64,000 nucleotides of DNA from Streptomyces sp. NBC_01237 (GCF_035917275.1 NZ_CP108509.1:620001-684000), one strand, 5' to 3'; counted from the stretch's first letter, positions 8,374-17,396 are shown. Notes: generated by a model not told the origin, from the sequence alone. Made by a program: numbers and translations.

Positions 8374-8795
8374 ATGCGGAGCTGGTCGAGGCCGGCCTGG
8401 CGGGCGCGGCCGGAGCCGATGAGGACGTCATGGCGCCGGTGCCGCCAGCCGTGGGGCTGCAGATCCTGGGTCGGAGCCGGGCCGCTGAGATCGATGCCTC
8501 CTGCATGGCGGTCTCGGGTGCCTTCGACACGTTCCGCAGAGCACTGCTTGTCGGTAAAGGGGACGAGTTCACCGAAGTCGTCACCGGAGACGACATCCGC
8601 CCTCGGGTGCGTCGGGCGTGGGCGAGCGCGAGCAAACGGTTCCGGCCATTGGACTCGCCGCTGTACTTCCCGTTCATCGGCGGCATCGACGACGCCCTGG
8701 AGACGCTCGCCCGAGGCGTCAGACAACGCGTGGTGTACTCGCGTGCGTCGCTCGAGTACCCGCCCAGGCCGTCCGTCCTCCGCGGACTGAGGGCG
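8374..8795 (+). pseudogene. Internal fragment of a LuxR/TrmB-type transcriptional regulator
   Basis: The frame reads YAELVEAGLAG, then PAVGLQILGRSRAAEIDA, and RGVRQRVVYSRASLEYP. The last motif is typical of the central ligand-binding region of Streptomyces regulators that carry a TrmB-like N-terminus and a C-terminal LuxR helix-turn-helix. Neither DNA-binding end is present. The piece is fused on its left to a broken ycnI and ends before the terminator at 8819. Confidence 0.5.
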
Positions 8796-8818
8796 TTCAT
8801 AACGGCGCAAAAGCGCCG

Positions 8819-8857
8819 GGCCCGTCCCGGCCTGGAGGAACCAGGCCGGGACGGGCC
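8819..8857 (-). terminator. Strong hairpin, terminator of the peptide ABC operon
   Basis: A 17-bp perfect stem (GGCCCGTCCCGGCCTGG and its complement) with a 5-nt AGGAA loop lies 4 bp after the stop of the substrate-binding protein gene on the minus strand. No T-tract is needed for many high-GC terminators. Confidence 0.8.
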
Positions 8858-8861
8858 ATGC

Positions 8862-10547
8862 TCAGGCTGTTTTCTGCCAGCCGATGTCCGCCTGCGGGCC
8901 GAAGGAGAAGAGCCCGGCTCCGAAGTTGGCCAGCCCCTTCTTGACCACCCAGATCTTGGGAGCGTTGTACAACGGCTGGATCTGCCAGGTGCTGAGGATC
9001 TCCTTCTCCGCCGCGATAAAGGCGTCCGTGGCCTGCTGCTTGTCTGTGAGCTTGCCGATCTGTTTCACCTTCGGTGCGTACGTGTCGACCGTCTGCTGGT
9101 CCGTGTATCCCGCATCGGAGCAGTAGAAGTAGCAGAAGTAGAAGAAGTTCTCGTCCGGATCCGCCGTGCTCCAGGACATTTGGAAAAGGTCGTAGTCCTG
9201 CTTGGTGTAGGTGTCGGCGTAGTCCTGAGCGTTGCGGTAGTCGAGCTTGAGGTCGACACCGATCGCCTTCATCATCGCCTGCGTCGCCGCGCTGACGTTC
9301 TTGGTGTACGACGCGTCGCCGATCGCCGGGAAGAGCAGCTCGAGCCGCTTGCCGTCTTTGCGGCGGATGCCGTCGCCGCCGATGGTCCAGCCGGCCTTGT
9401 CGAGGAGCTTCTTGGCCTGACGGGGGTCGTAGCCACCGCCGAGCTTGTTGTAGAGGTCGCGGTAACCCCTCTGGAACGGATAGAGCGTGACCATGCCGGG
9501 CAGATCAGCCTGCCAGTTCATGCCCTCGTAGCGTACTTTCTGCAGCGTGTCGCGGTCGACACCGAGCTGGATCGCCTTGCGCACGTTCGGGTCCCGCAAC
9601 TTGGGTGAGGAGGCGTTGACGTGCATGAAGGCGACCGAGAGGTCCGCGGCCTTGCGGATCTCGGTGTTCTTCATGCCATTGACCTGAGCCAGGTCCTCCG
9701 CACCGTTTGCCCGGACCGCGTCGAGCTCGCCGTTGCGGAAGGCGTTGATCTGCGCGGAGCTGGCCATGGCCCGGACCACGATTGTGTCGAGCTTGCTCGG
9801 CTTGCCCCACCACTTCGGGTTGCGCTCGAAGACGGCGGTGGTGCCGCCGGGCTCGAGCTTCTTGACGCGGAACGGGCCAGCGCCCCACTCGCCGTGGGCG
9901 TCCTTGGTGTAGGCGGTATTGAAGGTGTTGGCGTCCTTGGTGGCGTCCGGGTGCATGACCCACTTGAACTGCGACTCCCACCACAGCCACGGCCCGTCGT
10001 AGGTGACGACTGCCTGCTTGTCGTTCTTGCCAGGCTTCACGGCGGTGATGAGGGAGAAGCCCTCCGTCTCCGCGGGCGCGTACTCCTTGTTCTTGCCGTT
10101 GGTCGCCTTCCAGAGAGCCTTGAAAGCCCGCCAGTCGATCGGGGTCCCGTCGTCGAACTCGGCCTTGTCGTTGATCGTGTAGGTCACCACCCGGTTGCCG
10201 CCGACAACCCTGTCGGACACGTTCGTGATGTAGTCCTTGTTCCAGGACACCTTGCCGTCCTCGGATCTGAACTGCAGCTGCGGGTTGTACAGCTTCCGCA
10301 GCTCCACAGTGTCGGTGTTGGCGTCCGCGTGGAGGGCGTTGAGGTTGTCCGGGATGGTGCTCAGGGCTTCGGTCAACGAGCCGCCATCCTTGACGTTCTC
10401 CCGGGGCTGGGGGTTGTAGTCGGCCTTGCTGGCGAGCTCGTCGCGGTTGAGCTTCTCGCCCCTTCTGTCCCCGCCACTGCCGCTACAGGCGGTCAGCGCG
10501 AGGAGGAGGGAAACCGCGAGTGCGATTCCCTTGTGCTGCAGCTTCAT
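8862..10547 (-). CDS. Peptide-type ABC transporter substrate-binding lipoprotein (SBP_bac_5)
   Basis: 561 residues from an ATG at 10547. A lipoprotein signal ends in the lipobox LTAC. The body is a typical Dpp/Opp solute-binding protein: VTYTINDKAEFDDGTPI, the WGAGPFRVKKLEPGG strand, FERNPKWWG, VRKAIQLGVDRDTL and a late PDENFFYF region. It would capture peptides or related solutes outside the membrane for the ABC components encoded upstream on the same strand. Last gene of the operon, followed by a strong terminator. The transporter is probably non-functional because its first permease gene is truncated at 13998. Confidence 0.9.
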   Translation of the reverse strand: MKLQHKGIALAVSLLLALTACSGSGGDRRGEKLNRDELASKADYNPQPRENVKDGGSLTEALSTIPDNLNALHADANTDTVELRKLYNPQLQFRSEDGKVSWNKDYITNVSDRVVGGNRVVTYTINDKAEFDDGTPIDWRAFKALWKATNGKNKEYAPAETEGFSLITAVKPGKNDKQAVVTYDGPWLWWESQFKWVMHPDATKDANTFNTAYTKDAHGEWGAGPFRVKKLEPGGTTAVFERNPKWWGKPSKLDTIVVRAMASSAQINAFRNGELDAVRANGAEDLAQVNGMKNTEIRKAADLSVAFMHVNASSPKLRDPNVRKAIQLGVDRDTLQKVRYEGMNWQADLPGMVTLYPFQRGYRDLYNKLGGGYDPRQAKKLLDKAGWTIGGDGIRRKDGKRLELLFPAIGDASYTKNVSAATQAMMKAIGVDLKLDYRNAQDYADTYTKQDYDLFQMSWSTADPDENFFYFCYFYCSDAGYTDQQTVDTYAPKVKQIGKLTDKQQATDAFIAAEKEILSTWQIQPLYNAPKIWVVKKGLANFGAGLFSFGPQADIGWQKTA

Positions 10548-10602
10548 AGTGATCGTTCTCTTCTCGGTCCAGAAGTGGCTTCCCACCTCGTGCTGGTGAG
10601 GT

Positions 10603-11610
10603 TCAGCGGTGTAGACATGCGTGGTGGTGAGCGTCGTCCTTCCGGGAGAGGGCCGGGACGACGGTGTCGCACTGGTGCCGCTGCTCCTCGCTCAGCGAGG
10701 GTTTGAGCGGGCAGCGGCTGGCGAAGCCGCATCCGGCGGGCACGTCGGTGGGGGTGGGCAGGTCTCCGGTGAGCAGGATGCGTCGCCGCCTGCGCTCGAC
10801 GGCCGGATCGGGGATCGGGATCGCGGAGAAAAGTGCCTGCGTGTAGGGGTGGGTGGGGTTCGCGAAGACCGTGTCGACGTCGCCCTGCTCGACGAACCGG
10901 CCCAGGTACATCACGGCCAACCGGTCGGCGAGGTGCCGGACCACCGACAGATCGTGCGAGACGAAGAGGTAAGACAGACCCAACTCGCGCTGCAGCCGCT
11001 GGAGCAAGTTGATCACGCCGGCCTGCACTGACACGTCCAGAGCAGACACGGGCTCGTCGAGCGCGAGGAGCGTCGGCTCGCAGGCGAGCGCCCTCGCGAT
11101 GCCAATGCGCTGACGCTGCCCCCCGGAGAAGGCGCCGGGGAACCGATCCACGTGAGCGGGGTCGAGACCCACGAGATCCATCAGCTCCGCGACCCGCTTG
11201 TGCACCTCCCCAGCGGGCACCAGGCCGAAAGCGCGTAGCGGCTCGGCAACCAACTCGGAGACCGTGAACCGCGGGTCGAGGGCGCCCATCGGGTCCTGGA
11301 ACACGATCTGGACTTTGCGCCGATGCTCCCGCTCCGCGCGGGCGTTCAGGGCGGTGACATCGACTCCGTCGAGCTCGATGCTGCCTCCGGAGCCCTTGCC
11401 GAAGTCCATGATCGACAGCAACGTGGTGCTCTTGCCGCAGCCGGACTCGCCGACGATCGCCAGGGTCTCACCCTCGCGGATGTCGAAGCTGAGCCCGTTG
11501 ACGGCGCGTACAGTGCCGACTCGGCGCTTGAGGACCGCGCCCTTGGTGAGCGGGAACTCGCGGGTCAGATCGGTGACCGTCAGCACGGCCCGGCGCTGCT
11601 CGCGCGGCAC
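10603..11610 (-). CDS. Peptide-type ABC ATPase, second ABC domain (OppF/DppF-like half)
   Basis: 335 residues when read from GTG at 11610. Walker A GESGCGKST, Q-loop VFQDPMGALDPRF, signature SGGQRQRIGIARAL, Walker B LLALDEPVSALD, switch His in SHDLSVV, and the C-terminal Cys-containing oligopeptide domain (GCGFASRCPLKP). The reading frame is open and protein-like upstream of 11610 (VPREQ is preceded by PPPPLGDLEA), back to a point near 11745 where it meets the first ATPase half in another frame. It is therefore probably the C-terminal half of one fused double-ATPase polypeptide separated by a single-base frameshift, not an independent gene. Confidence 0.85.
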   Translation of the reverse strand: MPREQRRAVLTVTDLTREFPLTKGAVLKRRVGTVRAVNGLSFDIREGETLAIVGESGCGKSTTLLSIMDFGKGSGGSIELDGVDVTALNARAEREHRRKVQIVFQDPMGALDPRFTVSELVAEPLRAFGLVPAGEVHKRVAELMDLVGLDPAHVDRFPGAFSGGQRQRIGIARALACEPTLLALDEPVSALDVSVQAGVINLLQRLQRELGLSYLFVSHDLSVVRHLADRLAVMYLGRFVEQGDVDTVFANPTHPYTQALFSAIPIPDPAVERRRRRILLTGDLPTPTDVPAGCGFASRCPLKPSLSEEQRHQCDTVVPALSRKDDAHHHACLHR

Positions 11611-11656
11611 GGCTTCGAGGTCTCCGAGCGGTGGCGGTGGCCTGCGGAAGACCGGC

Positions 11657-12688
11657 TCACCGCCGATCTCGCCGTGCTCGATCTCGCTGCTGCGGATGCA
11701 TGCCGCCTGATGCCCGGCGACCGTCTCGAGCAGTGCGGGCTCCGACCCGGGTGCACTCCGGCAGGGCGACGGGACAGCGGGGGGCGAACGGGCACGCGTC
11801 GGGCAGATCGATCAGGATCGGAGGGCTCCCGACGATCGGAACGAGCGTGTCCTCAGCAGTGTCGTCCGCGTGCGGGATGGCGCCGAGGAGGCCGATGGTG
11901 TAAGGCATCCGCGGTTCGGTGTACAGCGTGTCGACCGCTGCTCGCTCGACCGGTCGGCCGGCGTACATCACCAGCACCTCGTCGGCGATGCCGGCGACGA
12001 CGCCCAGGTCGTGGGTCACCATGATCACCGCTGCGCCGGTCTCTCGCTGCGCCTTCTTCAGCAGTTCGAGCACCTGCGCCTGGATGGTGACGTCCAGGGC
12101 GGTGGTCGGCTCGTCGGCGATGATCACCTTCGGGTCGTTGGCGATGGCCAGAGCGATTACCACGCGCTGTCGCATGCCACCGGAAAACTCGTGGGGGTAC
12201 GACTTCATCCGGATCGCGGGGCGCGGGATGCCGACGAGGGCGAGCAGCTCGACGCCTCGACGCCAGGCCTGTTCCCTGGTGACGTCACGGTGTACCCGTA
12301 TCGCTTCGACCAGTTGCTTCCCGATGCTATGCACCGGGGTGAGGCTGGTGAGGGGGTCCTGGAACACCATGGCGATGTCGTTGCCGCGGATGGCCGACAT
12401 CTCCTTGTCCGGCAGTCCGACCAGTTCGCGGCCCTCGATCGTGATGGAGCCACGTACGCGTGCGCTCTCGGCGAGCAGTCCCATGATGGCGAGCGAGGTC
12501 ACGGACTTCCCCGAACCCGACTCGCCGACGATGCCGAGGGTCTGGCCGCGCCGCAGGTCCAACGACAGCCCGCGGACGGCGTCGACCCGGCCGGCCTCGG
12601 AGGGAAAGGACACGTGCAGGTCTCGTATGCGCAGGAGCGGGGCCTCCTGGGCGCCGCGGTCGGGTATCTCGGTCGGTGTGGTGGTCAT
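11657..12688 (-). CDS. Peptide-type ABC ATPase, first ABC domain (OppD/DppD-like half), frameshifted at its 3' end
   Basis: ATG at 12688 overlaps the permease stop at 12685 (ATGA). Walker A GESGSGKSV, Q-loop VFQDPLTSLTP, signature SGGMRQRVVIALAI, Walker B VIIADEPTTALD, switch His THDLGVV, then the oligopeptide C-terminal motif CPFAPRCPVALPECTRV. Just after this (about 11745) the frame turns to Arg-rich nonsense, while the next frame reads EPALLETVAGHQAACI, the normal continuation. One extra G in GGTCGGAGCC explains it. Either a real inactivating frameshift or a sequence error; the corrected gene would be a ~694-residue fused ATPase from 12688 to 10603. Confidence 0.85.
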   Translation of the reverse strand: MTTTPTEIPDRGAQEAPLLRIRDLHVSFPSEAGRVDAVRGLSLDLRRGQTLGIVGESGSGKSVTSLAIMGLLAESARVRGSITIEGRELVGLPDKEMSAIRGNDIAMVFQDPLTSLTPVHSIGKQLVEAIRVHRDVTREQAWRRGVELLALVGIPRPAIRMKSYPHEFSGGMRQRVVIALAIANDPKVIIADEPTTALDVTIQAQVLELLKKAQRETGAAVIMVTHDLGVVAGIADEVLVMYAGRPVERAAVDTLYTEPRMPYTIGLLGAIPHADDTAEDTLVPIVGSPPILIDLPDACPFAPRCPVALPECTRVGARTARDGRRASGGMHPQQRDRARRDRR

Positions 12689-13638
12689 GCGTGTCCTCCG
12701 GCCTGCGAGGTCGGGTCGAGGGCGTCCCGGAGGCCGTCGGCGATGAAGGCCATCGAGATGGTGAGCAGGGTCAGGGCCAGCGCGGGAAACCAGAACATCC
12801 ACGGTGCGCTGTAGACAAGGGAGCTGCCCTCGCCGATCAGCGCGCCCAGCGATACGTCGGGCATCTTGACGCCGAAGCCGAGGAACGACAGCGCCGTCTC
12901 CGCCTGGATGGTGGTGACCACGCCGATGGTGAAGTGAATGGTCAGCATGGAGCCGATGTTGGGCAGGATGTGGCGGCGGACGACCGTCCACGGGCCGAGA
13001 CCCATGTAGCGGGCCGCGGCCACGAACTCCCTCTCGCGGACGGAGAGCGCCAGCGTCCACACGACCCGGGCGTAGTACATCCAGCCGAATGCGACGAGCA
13101 CCACGATGAGCATCCGCCAGTCGCCGCCGACGTCATGGGAGACCAGAGCCAGGATCAGAAAGCTCGGGACGACGAGGAGGAAGTGGATCGTCTCGAGGAC
13201 CACCCGTTCCACCCAACCGCCCACGTAGGCCGCGATGGCGCCGACGAACCCGGAGATGGCAGTCGTGGCGAGGGAGACCGCGAGCCCGATCACCAGTGAC
13301 CGCTGGATTCCGTGGGTGAGCTGGGCGAACAGGTCGTTGCCGGCGCCGGTGGTGCCCATCCAGTGGTCACCGTCGGGCGCGTCGCTGATCGCGAGGAAGT
13401 CGACATCCTCGTAGCTGTGTGGCGTCAGCAAGGGGCCGAGGAGACCGAGCAGGGCGATCAACGCGAAGATCAGCAGCCCTATTACAGCCATTCGGTTGCG
13501 CAGGAACCTGCGCAGGTAGAGCCGCCACTTTCGCTCACCGCGGGCGGCGGGAGCTGCGGCCGGGCCGGTCGCAGCGGTGTCGATACCCTCGGGCGGTCGC
13601 GCCGTTCGGATGGTGTCCTTGGTCGGTGGTGTGGTCAT
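12685..13638 (-). CDS. Peptide-type ABC permease (DppC/OppC-like)
   Basis: 317 residues. The N-terminal FLRNRMAVIGLLIFALIALL helix is characteristic of OppC N-termini. It then has the TTGAGNDLFAQLTHGIQRSL segment, four more helices, and the EAA loop (EREFVAAARYMGLGPWTVVRRHILPN) that contacts the ATPase. It ends DALDP as usual for DppC. The start lies 2 bp before the stop of the truncated DppB gene, and the stop overlaps the ATPase start, so all belong to one operon. Confidence 0.9.
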   Translation of the reverse strand: MTTPPTKDTIRTARPPEGIDTAATGPAAAPAARGERKWRLYLRRFLRNRMAVIGLLIFALIALLGLLGPLLTPHSYEDVDFLAISDAPDGDHWMGTTGAGNDLFAQLTHGIQRSLVIGLAVSLATTAISGFVGAIAAYVGGWVERVVLETIHFLLVVPSFLILALVSHDVGGDWRMLIVVLVAFGWMYYARVVWTLALSVREREFVAAARYMGLGPWTVVRRHILPNIGSMLTIHFTIGVVTTIQAETALSFLGFGVKMPDVSLGALIGEGSSLVYSAPWMFWFPALALTLLTISMAFIADGLRDALDPTSQAGGHA

Positions 13639-13639
13639 T

Positions 13640-13998
13640 TCAGCTCACCCGCACCCTGGGATCGAGGGCCGCGACGACGGCGTCGGAGAGCACCGCGCCG
13701 ATCGCCGTGACGAGGGCGCCGAACGCTGCTACCGCGACCACGCCGTGGACGTCGTTCTGGCTGATCGTCGTCACGAAGTAGCGACCCATGCCCTCCCAGC
13801 CGAAGATCGTCTCCGAGATCACCGCGCCGGTGAAGATGGCGGGAATCGAGAACGCCACCGAGGTGGCCACGGGGATGATCGAGGTCGGTAGCGCGTGCCT
13901 GCGGATGGCAGCGGCCTTCGTCAGGCCCTTGGCCCGCGCCGTACGCACGTAGTCGGCCCGGATGTTGTCCAGCAGCAGGGCGCGCTGGAGGAAGGAGC
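13640..13998 (-). pseudogene. DppB-like ABC permease, 5' two-thirds deleted
   Basis: The last ~119 codons of a DppB/OppB permease are present: RADYVRTARAKGL (the EAA loop), RHALPTSIIPVATSVAF, and the final IFGWEGMGRY...DPRVRVS region. Upstream, homology runs as RSFLQRALLLDNI exactly to about 13998 and then stops, replaced by a plus-strand SDR gene. Without its first membrane helices and start codon the permease cannot be made, so the importer encoded by 8862-13638 is likely dead unless another permease substitutes. Confidence 0.85.
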
Positions 13999-14772
13999 GA
14001 CCTCACAGGGCTGCGCGCGGTCATCACTGGAGGCGGCTCCGGTATCGGCCTCGCCACAGGGCTCCTGATGGCCTCGCGGGGCGCCCGCGTGGCAGTCCTC
14101 GACCTCGCGCCGGCTGGCGTACCCGCGCCGCTCATAGGTTTCCAGGCCGACGTCGCGGACGAAGCATCGATCCATGACGCGGTGCTCAGTGCGGCCAGCG
14201 CGCTCGGCGGCATCGACATCCTGGTCAACAACGCGGGCGTCGGGGCGGCGGGGACCATTGCGGACCACTTGGACGAAGAGTGGCTGCGCGTGCTCAACGT
14301 GAACGTTCTCGGAGTCGTGCGCACGACCCGGGCGGCTCTGCCATACCTGCGGGAGTCAGAGGCCGCCTCGATCGTCAATCTCTGCTCGATCGCCGCTACC
14401 GCCGGGCTCCCCCGACGCGCGTTGTACTCAGCGAGCAAGGGCGCCGTGCTGTCGCTGACTTTGGCGATGTCGGCCGACCACGTCGGCGAAGGAATTCGTG
14501 TCAACTGCGTGAACCCGGGAACCGTCGACACGCCGTGGGTCGGACGTCTCCTGGACGCCGCCGACGACCCGGAAAGCGAACGGGCTGCACTGGAGGCCCG
14601 GCAGCCCACCGGCAGATTGGTCACCGCGGACGAGGTGGCCGCTGCCATCGTCTATCTGGCCGGCCCGTCGGCCGGCTCGGTCACAGGCACCGCGCTGGCC
14701 GTGGACGGCGGCATGGCGGGTCTGCGGGTACGCCCGGCACCGTCGCGAAGCGAACGCCCCTTGCGACCATGA
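13999..14772 (+). pseudogene. SDR-family dehydrogenase, start codon lost at a rearrangement joint
   Basis: Protein-like sequence begins at 13999 with DLTGLRAVITGGGSGIG (Rossmann dinucleotide motif). It continues with NNAG, catalytic Ser (NLCSIAATAG) and YSASK (Tyr, Lys), and ends in the usual SVTGTALAVDGGM. Length ~257 is normal for an SDR, so only one or a few N-terminal codons are lost, but no ATG, GTG or TTG start is in frame at the joint. The first in-frame start (14068) would remove the NAD-binding loop. The stop overlaps the downstream lactonase start (ATGA), so they were an operon. Expected role: oxidation of an aldose or sugar alcohol to the lactone that the next enzyme opens. Confidence 0.75.
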
Positions 14773-15629
14773 GCGCTGCGACGGGCTTCGTGGATGCTCA
14801 CGTACACGTGTGGGACCTTGCCGTGCGCAGCCAGCCGTGGATCGTAGGCCCCGGGCTCGCCCCGATCCGCCGCAACTTCTGTGTCGAGGATCTGAAGCCG
14901 GCCGCACAGGCTGCCGAAGTCACCTCGGCGATACTGGTGCAGACCGCTGCCACTCGGAAGGAGACCTCCGAGTTCCTGGCCCTTGCAGGACAGCACACGC
15001 TCATTGGCGGAGTGGTCGGCTGGGTCGATCTGACCGCTCCCGACGTAGCAGACCAGGTGGCCGAACTGCGCGAGGGACCCCATGGCCGGTACCTCAGATC
15101 GATCCGTCACCCCGTGCAGGGGGAGCCCGATCGACGCTGGCTCTGTCGTACCGACGTACACCGCGGCCTGAAGGCCGTGGCCGCGGCAGGACTCGCATAC
15201 GACCTGCTGGTCACCCCGGAACAACTGTCAGCTGCTGCGGAAACGGCAAGGGCGATCCCCCACCTGCGACTCGTCCTGAATCACCTCGGCAAGCCGTCGC
15301 CTGCACCGGGTGCTGCGGCACTGTGGTCTCAGGGCCTGCGGGCCCTTGCGAGGAACGGGAACGTCAGCGCCAAGATGTCCGGCCTGCTGACCGAAATACC
15401 GCAGGGCTCAAGCTGGACCGACGAGGTGCGCCCATACGTCGACATGGCGCTCAATGCCTTCGGGTCGGACCGGCTGATGGCAGGGTCTGACTGGCCTGTA
15501 TGCCTCTTGGCCGCCGACTACGGAAAGACTCTGGAAACCGGCCGCGCCCTGATCGCGGATCTCTCCGCCGCGGAGCGGGCCAAGATCCTCGCCGGTACGG
15601 CCCGCAGCGTCTACCGCCTCACCCCGTAA
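14769..15629 (+). CDS. Amidohydrolase_2-family sugar lactonase (COG3618, fuconolactonase-like)
   Basis: 286 residues, ATG overlapping the SDR stop. TIM-barrel metal-dependent hydrolase family: N-terminal FVDAHVHVWD (metal-binding HxH), central LVLNHLGKPSP, KMSGL, and late MAGSDWPVC (catalytic Asp). These motifs match COG3618 lactonases that hydrolyse L-fucono-, L-rhamnono- or similar aldonolactones. Coupled to a preceding SDR it would form the first two steps of an oxidative sugar pathway. The specific sugar cannot be fixed from sequence. Confidence 0.82.
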   Translation: MSAATGFVDAHVHVWDLAVRSQPWIVGPGLAPIRRNFCVEDLKPAAQAAEVTSAILVQTAATRKETSEFLALAGQHTLIGGVVGWVDLTAPDVADQVAELREGPHGRYLRSIRHPVQGEPDRRWLCRTDVHRGLKAVAAAGLAYDLLVTPEQLSAAAETARAIPHLRLVLNHLGKPSPAPGAAALWSQGLRALARNGNVSAKMSGLLTEIPQGSSWTDEVRPYVDMALNAFGSDRLMAGSDWPVCLLAADYGKTLETGRALIADLSAAERAKILAGTARSVYRLTP

Positions 15630-15633
15630 CGCC

Positions 15634-15667
15634 CCGGCGGCCCCGTCGTCATACGCAGGGCCGCCGG
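15634..15667. terminator. Hairpin between convergent genes
   Basis: CCGGCGGCCC pairs with GGGCCGCCGG across a 14-nt loop, immediately after the lactonase stop and facing the convergent SDR gene that ends at 15735. It could terminate the plus-strand transcript and possibly both. Confidence 0.6.
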
Positions 15668-15734
15668 CCGTCCTCGCCATGTGCAGGGTGGAAGGCGTTT
15701 TCCCATCCGCCTGCGTGCCGCCGGGCTTCGCGCC

Positions 15735-16490
15735 TCAGGCGAATCGGGCGGAGACTCCCCCGTCTACAGCCCAGTCCGCGCCGGTGACGAATCCAGCAGC
15801 GTCGGACAGGAGGAAAGCGACTACAGAGGCGACCTGGTCGGGGGTGCCGAGTCGGCCGAGGATGTGTTTGGCCAGCGCTTCCTGGCGGACCTGCGGCGCC
15901 TCCTGGTCAAAATACTCGGCCAGCAGGTCGGTCTCGATATATCCGGGGCTGACCGCGTTGACCCGGACACCCTGCGGTCCCACCTCGAGGGCCATGCTGC
16001 GTGTCAGACCTACGAGTCCGGCTTTGGCCGAGGCGTAGGGGAACATGCCGGGGCAGGTCATCGTGGCATGCATCGAGGCGATGTTCACGATCGCGCCCCG
16101 CCCCTGAGCGGTCATCCCCGGCAGGACGGCCCTGGCCATGAGCCACGCCCCCTTGAGGTCGACGCCGAACACCTCGTCCCACTGCTGGGTGGTCATGGCG
16201 ACCACGTCAGCATACGAGTTGCGTCCCGCGTTGTTCACCAGGCCTGTTGCCGGTCCCAGCTCGTCGCGCAGGGCACTCACAGCGTCGCGGACCTGATCCT
16301 CGCAGGTGATGTCGCACGCTGCCCAGCCGGCGGACGGGCCGATTCGGCGAGCGGTTTCCCGCGCGCCGTCACCGTCGATGTCCAGGAGGCCCACCCTCGC
16401 ACCGGCGGCTGCCGCCATCGCCGCCACGGAGGCGCCGATGCCGCGGGCGGCGCCGGTGACCAGCACTACTTCATCGCTCAGGTCAAACAT
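15735..16490 (-). CDS. SDR-family oxidoreductase
   Basis: 251 residues from an ATG at 16490 with GGAG 6 nt upstream. TGAARGIG nucleotide loop, GLLDID (acidic residue favouring NAD), LVNNAG, catalytic Ser in NIASMHATM, YASAK, PGYIETDL and a terminal TGADWAVDGG. Complete and apparently functional. It is divergent from the FadR-type regulator gene at 16687, and the palindrome at 16611-16629 lies between them, so it is probably under that regulator. Likely a second dehydrogenase of the same sugar pathway; substrate unknown. Confidence 0.85.
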   Translation of the reverse strand: MFDLSDEVVLVTGAARGIGASVAAMAAAAGARVGLLDIDGDGARETARRIGPSAGWAACDITCEDQVRDAVSALRDELGPATGLVNNAGRNSYADVVAMTTQQWDEVFGVDLKGAWLMARAVLPGMTAQGRGAIVNIASMHATMTCPGMFPYASAKAGLVGLTRSMALEVGPQGVRVNAVSPGYIETDLLAEYFDQEAPQVRQEALAKHILGRLGTPDQVASVVAFLLSDAAGFVTGADWAVDGGVSARFA

Positions 16491-16610
16491 GTCGGTCTCC
16501 GTTCCGCGCAGGGCGCGGGAGTAGTCAAGGTGAGTAACGGAGCACACCGGGCAGAGCCATCACTTGCGCGGGCCTCTGGGCCGGCGTGCTGATTTGAATA
16601 TGAGGCGAAT

Positions 16611-16629
16611 TTAGCAACTAAGCTGCTAA
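16611..16629. promoter_or_regulatory. Palindromic operator for the FadR-family regulator
   Basis: TTAGCAACTAAGCTGCTAA is a 19-bp palindrome (outer six bases perfect, mismatches only at the centre and positions 7/13). It lies 58 bp upstream of the regulator start and 121 bp upstream of the divergent SDR start. A 14-bp identical core (CAACTAAGCTGCTA) recurs upstream of the GH2 gene at 21139-21152, which supports a shared regulator. Confidence 0.75.
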
Positions 16630-16686
16630 TTGTGTTGGCGGGTTGGAGGCGGGACGGCTCCTGCCCAGAGGCGAGGGAGCGAACGC

Positions 16687-17380
16687 ATGACGATCGGGCG
16701 GACGACGCTGAGTCAGCACGTAGCTCAGGAGATCATCGGCGACATCAAGCTGCGCGGTCTGCGGGCGGGCGATGAGATCCCGGCCGAGGCCGAACTCGCC
16801 GAGCGGCACGGCGTCAACCGCCTCGCCGTGCGTGAGGCGATCCGCACGCTGGTCGCACGTGGTGTCCTCATCTCGAGCCAGGGCAAGCGTGCGCGTGTAG
16901 CGGTCCCCGCTCCCGCTGTGCTGGAGCAGATTCTCGATTTCCGCCTCAGCCAGAACTCGATGGATCTGGCGGACCTGCTCGACACCCGGCGTGTGATCGA
17001 GGCGGAGCTCGCGCGCCGGGCCGCAGTGCGTCGCGCCGCCGGCGAGGGCTCCATGACGGAGGTGGATCGCGCGCTGGCCACAATGGGCCACGCGGTCGGA
17101 GCCGGAGGCGTTCATCGCCGCGGACCTCGCCTTCCATCAGGCTGTCGCAGAACTGGCCGCATGGGGCCTGTTCTCCTTCGTTCTCACGGCAATGAACGGA
17201 ATCCTGCTCGACTCCCGCAGAGCGAGCTACCACGGTCGTGAACGCCGGAGGGCGGGTCAGGAAGCCACGGTCGATGCGCAGAGGCACATCGCCGACGCGA
17301 TCGCCGGTGGCGACGGGAATCGCGCGGCCGAGGCCATGACCGCCCACCTTGCGGAGACCGGTCACGACCTCGGACTGTGA
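16687..17380 (+). pseudogene. FadR/GntR-family regulator with a frameshift
   Basis: ATG at 16687 with AGGGAG 7 nt upstream. The winged helix-turn-helix (EIIGDIKLRGLRAGDEIPAE, NRLAVREAIRTL) and the start of the FCD effector domain (DLLDTRRVIEAELARRAA) are in one frame. At about 17098 the frame breaks and the next frame continues EPEAFIAADLAFHQAVAELA to RHIADAIAGGDGNRAAEAMTAHL, the rest of the FCD domain, ending at 17380. Removing one G from GGTCGGAGCC restores ~230 residues. As sequenced, the repressor would have a DNA-binding domain but a garbled sensor domain. Neighbours and the two matching operators indicate control of the SDR and GH2 genes. Confidence 0.8.
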
Positions 17381-17396
17381 TGCCCTCCGACGGCTG

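Noticed and set aside
8430..9608. 392-codon plus-strand frame joining the regulator scrap to sequence opposite the peptide-binding protein
   Set aside because: Only the first ~120 codons resemble a protein; the rest is antisense to the SBP gene and crosses its terminator.
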